This document shows, one piece after another, positions 18,013 to 26,648 of a stretch of DNA of 64,000 nucleotides. Each line of letters opens with the position of its first letter. Position 1 is the first letter of the stretch. The notes below the pieces were generated by a model. The model had not been told where the DNA came from and searched no databases. It saw only the letters and a program-made list of their open reading frames with translations. Made by a program: the position numbers and the translations under genes. Origin of the DNA: Crocinitomicaceae bacterium (GTDB lineage: Bacteria; Bacteroidota; Bacteroidia; Flavobacteriales_D; Crocinitomicaceae); NCBI GenBank assembly GCA_020635955.1, contig JACJYW010000003.1:558001-622000 (forward strand). The letters run 5' to 3'.

Positions 18013-18195
18013 TGTAAGGAGTATTGTGGATGCGTATTAACTAAGTAAAGCAATTCTCAGCAAATATCTCTATATGAAGTGACTAAAATTAACATTTCCA
18101 TATGGGGTCTTTTAATCATATCATTCTTAAATCTGACTTTCATCATAGGTATATTCATATTTTCAATGAACCTTTGTTAAACAAAATCAATTAAA
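18013..18195. other. Divergent intergenic region
   Basis: 183 AT-rich bases between the short-stalk adhesin (left) and the coiled-coil protein (right). On the reverse strand an AGATATTTGC sequence near 18064 approximates a TAnnTTTG box. No stable hairpin or RNA gene was seen. Confidence 0.4.
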
Positions 18196-18804
18196 ATGGG
18201 ATACGATAACACTCACGTTGTAGATAAGGTAGTTGATGCTTTAAGAAAGGCAGCTACAGAATTAGAAGCACTTCAGGTACAAGCTGCACTTGGAAAAGCA
18301 GAAGCTTCTGATAAATATGAAGAATTGAAGAAGAAATTCGATCATTTCGTTCATGAAACGAAGATCAAATTTGAACAGGGAAAAGAAAAAGTAGGAGATA
18401 TTCAAGAAGAAGTGCAGGCACTTTTGGATGAATTACGTGTTCAACTAGCCCTGGGTAAAGCTGAAGGAAAAGAGGCCTTTGCTGAACAAAAAAAGAAGAT
18501 CATTGAAAAGATCAGACAGATTGAGAATAAGATCAAGAGTAATCCAACTTTAAATAAAGCTTATGCAGTTGTGTTGGTAGAAATGGAAAAATTCAAAGTG
18601 TTGTTAGAATGGTTAGAACAAAAATTTGAAGACGGAAAAGAAGTTGCGGCTGATCAATTTGAAAAGGGTAAAGCTGAGTTGAATTCATTTATCAGCACAG
18701 TTAAAGAAAAATTTGCAGAGGCAGACGGAGGAAGATGGGCGAATTTTCAAGACGAAATGTCTCAAGCTTTTTCGCACATGGCGCAAGCATTTAAAAAGCC
18801 TTAA
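18196..18804 (+). CDS. Helical coiled-coil protein of unknown function
   Basis: 202 residues, almost entirely predicted alpha-helix, highly charged, with no signal peptide and no membrane segment. Two internal repeats are visible: LEALQVQAALGKAEASDKYE (about 24-43) and LDELRVQLALGKAEGKEAFA (about 81-100), plus a weaker third (EWLEQKFEDGKEVAADQFEK). The pattern resembles apolipoprotein/LEA-like or phasin-like amphipathic helices and may be a stress or surface-coating protein (inference). It is a single-gene unit ended by a terminator; the UbiB-like gene converges on it. Confidence 0.75.
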   Translation: MGYDNTHVVDKVVDALRKAATELEALQVQAALGKAEASDKYEELKKKFDHFVHETKIKFEQGKEKVGDIQEEVQALLDELRVQLALGKAEGKEAFAEQKKKIIEKIRQIENKIKSNPTLNKAYAVVLVEMEKFKVLLEWLEQKFEDGKEVAADQFEKGKAELNSFISTVKEKFAEADGGRWANFQDEMSQAFSHMAQAFKKP

Positions 18805-18824
18805 TAAAGGGTTGTTTTTTTTTC

Positions 18825-18863
18825 AAGAAAGCACATGGTCCATTAGACTGTGTGCTTTTTTAT
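18825..18863. terminator. Terminator hairpin
   Basis: AAGCACA/TGTGCTT stem around about 20 bases, followed by six T on the forward strand; A-rich on the left, so it may also serve the converging gene at 18860. Confidence 0.8.
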
Positions 18864-20596
18864 TTTAGGTCCTTCCATCCTGACCAGTTGTCACGATCTC
18901 CTCTAAGATAGTCTTTGACCATTCCAAAAGCAATCACTAAAGCAATTCCAAAAAAGACGATACCAGCAGCAGAAATATCCCACCAGTTGGGCCCGATATC
19001 AGAAACTACAAATAAAGCTCCAGCAATGACAAGTGAACAGATGATAAAAGCTGAAGCTAACTGTTTAGAAACCCTATGAATGGTATGCACCATTGGATCT
19101 ATACCTGTATGATTCAAGTCCACCTTAATTTCTCCTCTATTGATCTTACGAATAGCATTTTTAAGATCTCTTGGAAACTCTTCCATGTAATTAACAGTTT
19201 CATAGAGTGAATTAAGCACTTTCTTGGTTAATGTCACAGGATTATATTTCCTAGAAACAGTTTTGATCAGATACGGTTTTACCAATCCAAATTGATCTAA
19301 TTCAGGATCTAAATTGTAGATCACTCCTTCAACCGTCACCAATGATCGAACAAACAAGAAGAAATGTGAAGGCACCGTCAATCCATGTTGAATAATGATA
19401 TCTTTTAATTCAAGCATCAGAGTAGACATCTCATTCTCATTAACAGATCTCACATAATACTTCTGAACGAACTCATTGATGTCAAATTCCAACGCACGCA
19501 TGTTATTGATAGGTGCATTATCTGACAATTGTTGCAGTGATCTGATGATCCTCTTTACATCTCTCTTTGTAATTGCCAGAAATAAATGACCGAAGATCTC
19601 AATATCCCTTTGAAGTATACTTCCCATCATTCCAAAATCCAAATAACAGATCGTTCCATTAGGCAACACCAATAAATTACCTGGATGTGGATCAGCATGG
19701 AAAAAACCATAATCAAAGATCTGTTTAAAGAAACTCACCGCCAGTCTGTGAGCAACAACCTTTCGATCGATTCCCTTTTCTTCTAAAAGATCTATACGGC
19801 TCACTTTGATTCCATTAATGAATTCAAGTGTTAAAACTTTAGCCGTGGTATATTTTGTGTAAACTTTTGGCGCATGAGCAAATTGATCTGTACTGTCGTC
19901 CGTCAAAAGATTATTATTGAAACGTTGAACATTGATCGATTCATGAATAAAATCAAGTTCTTTTAAGATACTGTCCTCAAAATTCTTCACCAATCCTACC
20001 GGATCAAAACTCTTTATTGAAGGAATTCTTTTCAAAAGCACATTGGCCACCTGGTACATTACCTTGATGTCTTCAACAATGATCTCTTGAATTCCCGGAC
20101 GTTGAACTTTTATTGCTACACGTTCACCTGTATGCAAAGTAGCTTTGTGCACTTGAGCCATTGAAGCTGAAGCGAAAGGTTTAGGTTCGAACCAGGCAAA
20201 TAAATTTTCTACTGTATCTTTTAATTCTCCTTCAACAGCATCTCGAGCTTGTTTTTCCGTCATTGGAGGAACGTTATCCTGTAATTTTTCGAATTCAAGA
20301 ATAAGTTCCATGGGGATGAGGTCCGGTCGATTGCTAAGAATCTGACCAAATTTGATGAAGGTTGGCCCCAACTCTTCGCACACCATTCTCATTTTTTCCC
20401 ATTTGGTGTACATCTGAGCATGTTTACGGGTAGATCTAGGTATCAATTTACGAATGAAACCAAATCTCTTTTGCTCCTCCATATAATGCACGATATCCTC
20501 AAAGCCATAGCGCACCATAACTCTAAGGATCTGATTATATCGCTTAACAGACCTAAATCTTCTTCCTAAACCTGAAAACAACGCTGTTTTACTCAC
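18860..20596 (-). CDS. ABC1/UbiB-family atypical kinase
   Basis: 578 residues. Family signatures are present: the KxGQ motif in TFIKFGQILSNRPDLIP (near residue 82), an Ala-rich loop PFASASMAQVHKA, the Lys of VAIKVQRPGIQ, HADPHPGNLLVLPNGT and YLDFGMMGSI. Two C-terminal transmembrane helices follow (AFIICSLVIAGALFVV, and IVFFGIALVIAFGMV), as in UbiB. The family supports ubiquinone or menaquinone biosynthesis and lipid-related functions by ATPase activity at the membrane. The quinone is likely menaquinone in Bacteroidota, so calling it UbiB is by homology only. It overlaps the small upstream gene by eight bases, indicating translational coupling. Confidence 0.92.
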   Translation of the reverse strand: MSKTALFSGLGRRFRSVKRYNQILRVMVRYGFEDIVHYMEEQKRFGFIRKLIPRSTRKHAQMYTKWEKMRMVCEELGPTFIKFGQILSNRPDLIPMELILEFEKLQDNVPPMTEKQARDAVEGELKDTVENLFAWFEPKPFASASMAQVHKATLHTGERVAIKVQRPGIQEIIVEDIKVMYQVANVLLKRIPSIKSFDPVGLVKNFEDSILKELDFIHESINVQRFNNNLLTDDSTDQFAHAPKVYTKYTTAKVLTLEFINGIKVSRIDLLEEKGIDRKVVAHRLAVSFFKQIFDYGFFHADPHPGNLLVLPNGTICYLDFGMMGSILQRDIEIFGHLFLAITKRDVKRIIRSLQQLSDNAPINNMRALEFDINEFVQKYYVRSVNENEMSTLMLELKDIIIQHGLTVPSHFFLFVRSLVTVEGVIYNLDPELDQFGLVKPYLIKTVSRKYNPVTLTKKVLNSLYETVNYMEEFPRDLKNAIRKINRGEIKVDLNHTGIDPMVHTIHRVSKQLASAFIICSLVIAGALFVVSDIGPNWWDISAAGIVFFGIALVIAFGMVKDYLRGDRDNWSGWKDLK

Positions 20597-20966
20597 CCTT
20601 TTGCTCTAGTCTGTTTAATCTTGCTTCTAACAATGCAATGGTATTTTCTGATTGAGACAATTTTTCATTCAAAGCTTTGATCTCATCCATGTGGGCAATA
20701 TTCACTTTTTTGTAAAACTGAGCTACTACCTCTTCAATCTTAGCCTCCAATTCTTCTTTAGCTTGAGATGCCTTAAGCACCAAACGATCAAGAAATTCGA
20801 TTTCATTTCCATCTTCATCAACAGCAGGAGTAGACATGGCTTTATTGATCCTGTCCTTCCCTTTTTCAGTCATCTCCTTTAGCTTATGCATTAACTCTTC
20901 ATCTTTAGAGAGCATATACAAATTAGATGAAAGTGTCATCAATTCTATTAACGTTTTAGCTTTCAT
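20589..20966 (-). CDS. Phasin-like small helical protein
   Basis: 125 residues, mostly helical with a C-terminal coiled coil (HMDEIKALNEKLSQSENTIA). The length, the LVLKASQAKEELEAKIEEV central helix and the trailing coiled coil resemble phasin/PhaF-like proteins that precede UbiB-like kinases in several bacteria; this link is from memory and not certain. It is translationally coupled to the downstream kinase (8-base overlap), so it probably acts with it, for example as an accessory or regulatory subunit (inference). No membrane helix or signal peptide. Confidence 0.7.
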   Translation of the reverse strand: MKAKTLIELMTLSSNLYMLSKDEELMHKLKEMTEKGKDRINKAMSTPAVDEDGNEIEFLDRLVLKASQAKEELEAKIEEVVAQFYKKVNIAHMDEIKALNEKLSQSENTIALLEARLNRLEQKGE

Positions 20967-21067
20967 GATTATCTCATTTGATATTAGGATACGAAAATAC
21001 GGCCAATATGATACATTTTACATGATGTTCATCATTATTATTGGAAACAAATAATAGTTAAAATCAT

Positions 21068-21097
21068 TTTCATCAATCAACGATTATCCTAAATTTG
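21068..21097 (+). promoter_or_regulatory. TAnnTTTG promoter before the CBS-domain gene
   Basis: Exact Bacteroidota -7 box TAAATTTG at 21090-21097, with a weak T-rich -33 region 19-20 bases upstream. The start codon at 21114 leaves a leader of about 10 bases. Confidence 0.6.
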
Positions 21098-21113
21098 TTC
21101 CAAATATCATATA

Positions 21114-21518
21114 ATGAATCGAAATCAGCCTATATCTAAGATCATGACAACAGACGTAGAATGTGTATCTCCGGATCAATTGATCCTTGATGTTAAACAC
21201 ATCTATGAGAAAAGAAGTTTTCATCATCACATCCCTGTTGTTGAAAATGATAAACTGATAGGTATGGTTAGTTTGATCGATTTCATGAGAAAGATCCATA
21301 ACGCTACGCTTGATGATAATGAAGCCGTATATCATGAAGTTAAAGTTGAAGAGATCATGAGCAGGGCTCCCGCATTTGTTACTTCGGATACTTCAATAGA
21401 GAAGGTAGCAAATGATTTATCGAAAGGCGAAGTACATGCCTATGTTGTGGCAGATGGAGGTAAAGTAGTTGGTATTATTTCAACAGCTGATATCATTCGA
21501 TATTTCCTGAATAATTAA
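21114..21518 (+). CDS. CBS-domain pair protein
   Basis: 134 residues forming one Bateman module. The first CBS motif runs from ISKIMTTDVECVSPDQLILD to HIPVVENDKLIGMVSLIDFM, the second from VEEIMSRAPAFVTSDTSIEK to AYVVADGGKVVGIISTADII. Such stand-alone pairs bind adenine nucleotides and sense energy or redox state; no attached catalytic domain is present. Cytoplasmic. It has its own promoter just upstream. No partner can be inferred from neighbours. Confidence 0.93.
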   Translation: MNRNQPISKIMTTDVECVSPDQLILDVKHIYEKRSFHHHIPVVENDKLIGMVSLIDFMRKIHNATLDDNEAVYHEVKVEEIMSRAPAFVTSDTSIEKVANDLSKGEVHAYVVADGGKVVGIISTADIIRYFLNN

Positions 21519-21593
21519 ATCAGAACCGTTGGTGTGATTTTTGCGTATTTTAATGTACGTGAATTCTTTTGATGATCCATTTCATTAAAAGGA

Positions 21594-22202
21594 ATGTTCC
21601 TTGTGAAAAAAATTGCATACATATTTGTTCTTCTGACGCTTTTTAGTGGTTTTGTAACTCATGCCCAATATCAAAAGAAGGTATATTTTGCCATAGGTCT
21701 TTTTACTAGTAATCACTCTCAAATGGTTACATACGCGTTCATTACAACAGTGAACGGAAGCGTTTCAGGAGCTGAGATCATTCGTAAAGATCGATTTATC
21801 TATTCGGCCCTTGGTTATTGGCCTTCAGATGCTAATCCTGAGAAGATTGATCTTTTCGCTAAACACAATGTAGACAGTGTTTTACTAGTAGTTAATGAAA
21901 ATAACAAGGTCATTGGCTATTATGAGAAACCTTTTGAAACATTATGGATGATACGATTCAAGGAAAACCCGTATAAGTATGATGAATTTGGTTGGAGCCA
22001 GGGAACATACAGACCATCTGACAGCCAGCAAGCTTTTCTGCGCCACGAATATGGCGTAAATAATATTTTAACTGATTATATTTACGGTGATAGCCTGTTT
22101 AAATTGTTAAGGGATGTTCAATCACCTGGCTGGGTAAGTGCTTACAAAGCCGGAGCCATCATTGACACCACCTCAACAACAGATACAACCACCAGTCCGT
22201 AA
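21594..22202 (+). CDS. Exported protein of unknown function
   Basis: 202 residues. A signal peptide ends near residue 24 (TLFSGFVTHAQ), so it is exported. The start could also be the GTG at 21603, giving MKKIAYIF. The mature part contains FITTVNGSVSGAEIIRKDRF and a Tyr/Trp-rich segment (RFKENPYKYDEFGWSQGTYR), and ends in a Thr/Ser-rich DTTSTTDTTTSP tail. I do not recognise a family. Its stop overlaps the meaB start (TAATG), so the two are co-translated, although no functional link to methylmalonyl-CoA metabolism is evident. Confidence 0.65.
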   Translation: MFLVKKIAYIFVLLTLFSGFVTHAQYQKKVYFAIGLFTSNHSQMVTYAFITTVNGSVSGAEIIRKDRFIYSALGYWPSDANPEKIDLFAKHNVDSVLLVVNENNKVIGYYEKPFETLWMIRFKENPYKYDEFGWSQGTYRPSDSQQAFLRHEYGVNNILTDYIYGDSLFKLLRDVQSPGWVSAYKAGAIIDTTSTTDTTTSP

Positions 22203-23263
22203 TGTCAAATTCAGATCAGCCTAAAAAAGATAAGATTGCTAAGTTACTAGCCAGTAAAAAGGCTCATGAACTGCAATTAACTCCTGAGATCTTATTTGAC
22301 AAGATTCGTCAGGGCGACAAAAATGGACTATCCGAGGCTATCACATTACTTGAGTCTCAACGAGCAGAAGATCGCACAAAATCGCACAAACTTTTAGAAC
22401 TTTTATTACCCTATTCAGGAAATTCAATCCGAATTGGAATCACAGGAGTACCAGGTGTAGGTAAAAGTACTTTCATTGAAAGTTTTGGAAAATATCTGGT
22501 AGATAATGGATTTAAAGTTGCTGTTTTAGCTATAGATCCTAGCAGTGAACGTTCGGGAGGATCTATACTGGGTGATAAGACCAGAATGGTTGAATTAGCC
22601 AATCATCCATCAGCCTTTATTAGACCAACCGCTACAGGAGGTTCACTGGGTGGAGTAGCCAGAAAGACAAGAGAAAGTATAGTTCTTTGCGAAGCTGCAG
22701 GATTTGATGTTATTCTGATTGAAACTGTTGGTGTCGGGCAATCTGAAATTGCTGTTCATTCCATGACTGACTTCTTTTTGCTTTTAATGTTAGCAGGTGC
22801 GGGAGATGAACTTCAAGGAATCAAGAGAGGGATTATGGAAATGGCCGATACTATTGTTATCACTAAAGCAGATGGTGATAATGTCAAAAAGGCCAATTTG
22901 GCCAGATCTGAATATAAAAATGCTATTCATTTGTTTCCTCCAAAAGAAAATGAATGGATCCCAAAAGTTGAAACCGTAAGTTCTCTTGAAAAAACAGGTG
23001 TAGAAAAGATTTGGGAGATCATTGAATCCTTCAAACTTTTGGTAACCAGTAACGGTTGGATATCTAAAAACAGAAATGATCAGCAGGAATATTGGATGAA
23101 CGAAGCGATAAAAGAAGAGCTGCTACATTCATTTTATGAAACACCCGGTTTGAAAGAGCTGTTGGAAGATGTTTCTGAAAAACTTAAAAAAGGAGAGATA
23201 ACATCATTTCAAGCCTCCGATCTAATAATGAAATTCTATCATGAGCAACAAAAGAACATTTGA
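22202..23263 (+). CDS. meaB: MeaB/ArgK-family GTPase, methylmalonyl-CoA mutase chaperone
   Basis: 353 residues, a G3E-type P-loop GTPase. The Walker A motif is GVPGVGKST near residues 82-90, with AIDPSSERSGGSILGDKTRM (switch region) and ETVGVGQSE (Walker B region); VITKADG is the NKxD-type specificity motif. MeaB loads and protects adenosylcobalamin-dependent methylmalonyl-CoA mutase, so the organism likely has a B12-dependent propionate/succinyl-CoA route; the mutase itself is not in this window. Translation is coupled to the upstream exported protein and overlaps the S4 gene downstream by 23 bases. Confidence 0.95.
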   Translation: MSNSDQPKKDKIAKLLASKKAHELQLTPEILFDKIRQGDKNGLSEAITLLESQRAEDRTKSHKLLELLLPYSGNSIRIGITGVPGVGKSTFIESFGKYLVDNGFKVAVLAIDPSSERSGGSILGDKTRMVELANHPSAFIRPTATGGSLGGVARKTRESIVLCEAAGFDVILIETVGVGQSEIAVHSMTDFFLLLMLAGAGDELQGIKRGIMEMADTIVITKADGDNVKKANLARSEYKNAIHLFPPKENEWIPKVETVSSLEKTGVEKIWEIIESFKLLVTSNGWISKNRNDQQEYWMNEAIKEELLHSFYETPGLKELLEDVSEKLKKGEITSFQASDLIMKFYHEQQKNI

Positions 23264-23462
23264 TCTAAAACCGAATAGTGAATTCATTGAGCTAATGAAA
23301 TTGCTGAAATTTGAGCAAGTTGCTCAAACGGGTGGACACGCGAAAATGTTGATAGAAGAAGGTCTTGTTTACGTGAATAAGGAACAAGAATTTAGAAAAA
23401 GACGAAAACTAAAAAAAGGTGATATTGTCACTGTTGAAGATATTTCAATTGAGATCCAATGA
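23241..23462 (+). CDS. S4-domain RNA-binding protein (YaaA/YbcJ-like)
   Basis: 73 residues, essentially one S4 RNA-binding domain: FIELMKLLKFEQVAQTGGHA, KMLIEEGLVYVN and ETRKR-like EFRKRRKLKKGDIV. Similar small S4 proteins (YbcJ, YaaA of Firmicutes) bind structured RNA, often near ribosome-related functions. It starts inside meaB (23-base overlap), indicating translational coupling. Cytoplasmic. The specific RNA target is unknown. Confidence 0.9.
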   Translation: MSNKRTFDLKPNSEFIELMKLLKFEQVAQTGGHAKMLIEEGLVYVNKEQEFRKRRKLKKGDIVTVEDISIEIQ

Positions 23463-23517
23463 ATTAGATAAACGATTGTCAGGCCTATTTGAATAATTTT
23501 TATCTTCAAATGCAGTT

Positions 23518-24561
23518 ATGGATTACAACGAAGAAAAGTTTAGAGAGCATATAAAAGCAGTTGTTGAAGCCAGTCAGGCTAACACTGAGGATTCTTTGGA
23601 AGAGCGCCCACTGACCCTTGCAGAATTGAAGGAATTAGCAATAAGCATGGGCATGACAGAGGAGTCATGGAACAGTTTACAAGCCCAGGCCTATGAACAC
23701 CTAAAAGCTTCTGATGATCATCTTAAAGCCAGAAATTTTACAGAGGCCATTGCGGAAGCTGAAAAGGCAACAGCCATCAATCCATACATTAAAAATAGCA
23801 ATGCAATTTTGGCCAGATCGTACATGATGCTTTGGCTTCAAACGCATGATAATGCTCATAGAGACAAGGCTGAATTCCACGCACGTCAAGAACTAAAAGT
23901 GGACCCAAGAGATCAGATCGCCGTAAATGTTCTTAGTACCATAGATAAAAAAAGACGTGTCCTGGAGAGTGATTCCAACAGTAAGAAAAGGATCTTTCTT
24001 GTAGTGGGAATCGTTGCACTGGTTGTAATTGTTCTTTTTTTAATTCTAAGTAATAGATCTGCTAAGGCTGAAGAAGAGCAAAACGCGCAAATTGAGGAAC
24101 AGATCCATAATGATGAATACAACAGAATCAAAGATCAGTTGATAGTTGCTGAAGAGAATGTATATTCTAAATGGGACTTAGTTCAAGTAGCAATAGATCA
24201 ACGAAATAGCATGATCCCGGATCTATTCGCGGCTATTTCAATTTCAACAAAAGATACGGAGGCACTTCAAGAATCTATAAATGAACTGCAATCTGAGATC
24301 AAATCAGCCGAAGGAGAGCGAAAATTCACCCTAGAAAATGACCTTAATGCAAAGATCCAGGAATTAAAAAAAATCGCTTCAGAGAACGGTGAAGCCGATA
24401 ATATCAAAACCTTAATGGTCCAAATCGAAGGATCAGAAAACCGTATCGCTTACGAAAAGAAAAATTATAATGAGGCTGTAAAAAGCTATAATATTCTAGT
24501 TAAACAGAACAAAGATCAATTTCCAGCATATGAAACTAAACCTTACTTCAGTGGTAATTAG
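23518..24561 (+). CDS. TPR-transmembrane-LemA fusion protein
   Basis: 347 residues. Residues 60-135 contain TPR-like helices (AYEHLKASDDHLKARNFTEA, EKATAINPYIKNSNAI). Residues 155-177 form one transmembrane helix (IFLVVGIVALVVIVLFLIL). Residues 200-347 match a LemA domain by its key features: AEENVYSKWDLVQVAIDQRN and MIPDLFAAI near its start, and ENRIAYEKKNYNEAVKSYN near its end. LemA proteins usually consist of an N-terminal helix plus the LemA domain; the TPR front is an addition. The downstream gene is a TPM-domain protein, the usual LemA partner, and overlaps by 32 bases. The molecular role of LemA/TPM pairs is poorly known. Confidence 0.82.
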   Translation: MDYNEEKFREHIKAVVEASQANTEDSLEERPLTLAELKELAISMGMTEESWNSLQAQAYEHLKASDDHLKARNFTEAIAEAEKATAINPYIKNSNAILARSYMMLWLQTHDNAHRDKAEFHARQELKVDPRDQIAVNVLSTIDKKRRVLESDSNSKKRIFLVVGIVALVVIVLFLILSNRSAKAEEEQNAQIEEQIHNDEYNRIKDQLIVAEENVYSKWDLVQVAIDQRNSMIPDLFAAISISTKDTEALQESINELQSEIKSAEGERKFTLENDLNAKIQELKKIASENGEADNIKTLMVQIEGSENRIAYEKKNYNEAVKSYNILVKQNKDQFPAYETKPYFSGN

Positions 24562-26005
24562 AAGTGTAATTTTTCTATTCGCTTTAATTCCAATTCAATT
24601 ATTTGCTCAGGATAATGATCTATCCGACACTACTCAGGTAGACTCTACGGAAATTGTTCAAGAAGCCAAATCTCCATTCTCATTTTATTTTGTTCCTCTT
24701 TCTCAAGAAGAAGCACAAAAGGTATATGATGGGATCAATACGAATGGTGTTATTGATGATTACACTCAAGTCCCAAATAACAGGCCTGTTAACGATAGCA
24801 GGGTATCAGACCCACATAGTATGCTTTCTGCTGATGGAATAGATACACTAAACAGAATAATGAAAATGGTAGAAGCTGAAACCGGTTTTCAGATGGCTGT
24901 TGTATGCTTGAATTCTATCGGGGACAATGACCCGCATATGTTCGCTACAGATCTATTTAATTATTGGAAAATAGGTGAAGAAGGCAAGGATAATGGATTG
25001 TTGGTGATGGTGGTAAACGACATTCATAAGGTATCAACCATTACCGGAAGAGGTACTGAAGCTGTTATTACAGATGCTGAAACAACTGAAATTCATGAGA
25101 AAGAAATGATCCCCTTTTTCAAACAAAATGATTATACAACCGGTGTTATTCGTGGAGTACAGGTATTAGCCGAAGTATTATATGGTGTTCCTCCAGGATA
25201 CCTTGATTACTCTTATGACTACACCACAGATGGTAATTATGACTATGATTATGACTCAGATTATAGCTATGACAACTACTATGACACCGTTCCATGGTAT
25301 CAAAGAGGACTTTGGGGCATCTATTTTGTCTTACTGATCTTTGCTTTGGCTATTTACACTGTGACATTACTTATTGCTTTAATGGTCAAAAATCTTCACG
25401 AGCGATACCATATTTTGAAGGTATTTACACTGTTGATCTGGCCTATTGCTTTTCCTGTACCATTTTTACTGCTCTACTTCATCAATAAAAAGCTCATGGA
25501 TAAATGGCGTAATACAGAACGATTTAGTTCTAAAACAGGCTTGTTCATGATAAAATTGAGTGAAAAAGAGGATGACGCCCATCTTGAAAAAGGTCAAATT
25601 AGTGAAGAAATAGTCAAATCAATAGACTATGATGTTTGGATCACTCAGGATGGATCAGACGTTCTAATTCTTTCTTATAAAAGCTGGTTCTCAAAATATA
25701 GAAAGTGTCCTAAATGTAAATTTAAGACGTATTACAAGGAATATGACCGAACCATTTCAGCAGCAACCTATACAAGCTCCGGTACAGGCGAACGAAAATA
25801 TTCCTGTACGAATTGTGGCCACAGTAAAATCACGAGATACACCATTCCGAGAAAGCAGCAAAGTTCTTCATCAGGTGGAGGAAGCAGCTACGGTGGCGGA
25901 AGCAGCTATAGCGGTGGTGGAGGCTACAGCAGTGGAAGTTCTTCATCAGGTTCTTCATGGGGAGGTGGATCTTCAAGAGGAGGAGGATCGACAAGCGGAT
26001 GGTAG
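24530..26005 (+). CDS. TPM-domain (YgcG-type) membrane protein with zinc ribbon and Gly/Ser tail
   Basis: 491 residues. Signal peptide to about residue 26 (PIQLFAQ). Residues 90-225 form a TPM domain (MLSADGIDTLNRIMKMVEAE, GKDNGLLVMVVNDIHKVSTI, GRGTEAVITDAETTEI). A Tyr/Asp-rich segment follows (about 225-255), then two transmembrane helices near residues 262-290 and 300-320. A Cys4 ribbon is visible at CPKCKF...CTNCGH (about 395-430). The end is a Gly/Ser-rich tail (SSSGGGSSYGGGSSYSGG), common in YgcG proteins. It is probably a membrane protein with the TPM domain outside the cytoplasm. Its start lies inside the TPR-LemA gene, so expression is coupled. Confidence 0.88.
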   Translation: MKLNLTSVVIRSVIFLFALIPIQLFAQDNDLSDTTQVDSTEIVQEAKSPFSFYFVPLSQEEAQKVYDGINTNGVIDDYTQVPNNRPVNDSRVSDPHSMLSADGIDTLNRIMKMVEAETGFQMAVVCLNSIGDNDPHMFATDLFNYWKIGEEGKDNGLLVMVVNDIHKVSTITGRGTEAVITDAETTEIHEKEMIPFFKQNDYTTGVIRGVQVLAEVLYGVPPGYLDYSYDYTTDGNYDYDYDSDYSYDNYYDTVPWYQRGLWGIYFVLLIFALAIYTVTLLIALMVKNLHERYHILKVFTLLIWPIAFPVPFLLLYFINKKLMDKWRNTERFSSKTGLFMIKLSEKEDDAHLEKGQISEEIVKSIDYDVWITQDGSDVLILSYKSWFSKYRKCPKCKFKTYYKEYDRTISAATYTSSGTGERKYSCTNCGHSKITRYTIPRKQQSSSSGGGSSYGGGSSYSGGGGYSSGSSSSGSSWGGGSSRGGGSTSGW

Positions 26006-26050
26006 TTTTGGCACATTAATTGAATGAAATAATTCAACAAACCTTATGTG

Positions 26051-26548
26051 ATGAAAACTATCATTAAAATTACCTTCATATTACTAGCCAGTGTTTCGTT
26101 TGGACAAATTCCTAAAGGAAACGTTAACAGAAAAATGATCGCCAAAGACGTGGTCGTGCAAAAAGAGCCCGTTCTAATGAGTAAGGATGCTAATCTTACT
26201 TATGGCGATTTTGAAGTTTCATCATTTGAAACGATTTCGAATAAATCATTGAATAAAAAAGATCTTCAGCATCTTTTAGGCACATTGATTAGAATTAGAG
26301 AGACTGATATTACAGGAGATCTAATTGATCCGTTGACCATTGAAAATATAGGCACTGAAAAAATGAACCGTGAAGATTATATCTTCAGAGCCTTTGGAAG
26401 CACTACACTCGACACAGAAAGTAATTTGCCAGAGATCGTTAATGTTCATAAAACAGGACGCTCTGATTGTTACGGGATAGTTATTCTCTCAAACAGCAAA
26501 GTAGTTATGCCTTACAAGGGCACTCTTCTGTTCCTTGATCTTAAATAG
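26051..26548 (+). CDS. Exported protein of unknown function
   Basis: 165 residues. The ATG at 26051 is preferred over the GTG immediately before it. Signal peptide MKTIIKITFILLASVSFGQ, so exported. The mature part has LGTLIRIRETDITGDLIDPL and ends in YGIVILSNSKVVMPYKGTLL. No domain is recognised. It follows the TPM gene by 45 bases in the same direction and may be part of that operon. No function can be given. Confidence 0.65.
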   Translation: MKTIIKITFILLASVSFGQIPKGNVNRKMIAKDVVVQKEPVLMSKDANLTYGDFEVSSFETISNKSLNKKDLQHLLGTLIRIRETDITGDLIDPLTIENIGTEKMNREDYIFRAFGSTTLDTESNLPEIVNVHKTGRSDCYGIVILSNSKVVMPYKGTLLFLDLK

Positions 26549-26635
26549 GATTTAAAAAAGGAGATTTGCATTTTTCTCAATTTGTTACTTCTTTATAATC
26601 TTGAATTGAGATTATAAATAGATAAAAATTGTAGT

Positions 26636-26648
26636 TAAATTTGATCCA
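26636..26648 (+). promoter_or_regulatory. TAnnTTTG box directly before surE
   Basis: Exact -7 box TAAATTTG at 26636-26643, only four bases before the surE ATG. If used, transcription would start at or next to the A of the ATG, giving a leaderless message. The -33 region is not convincing. Confidence 0.5.
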
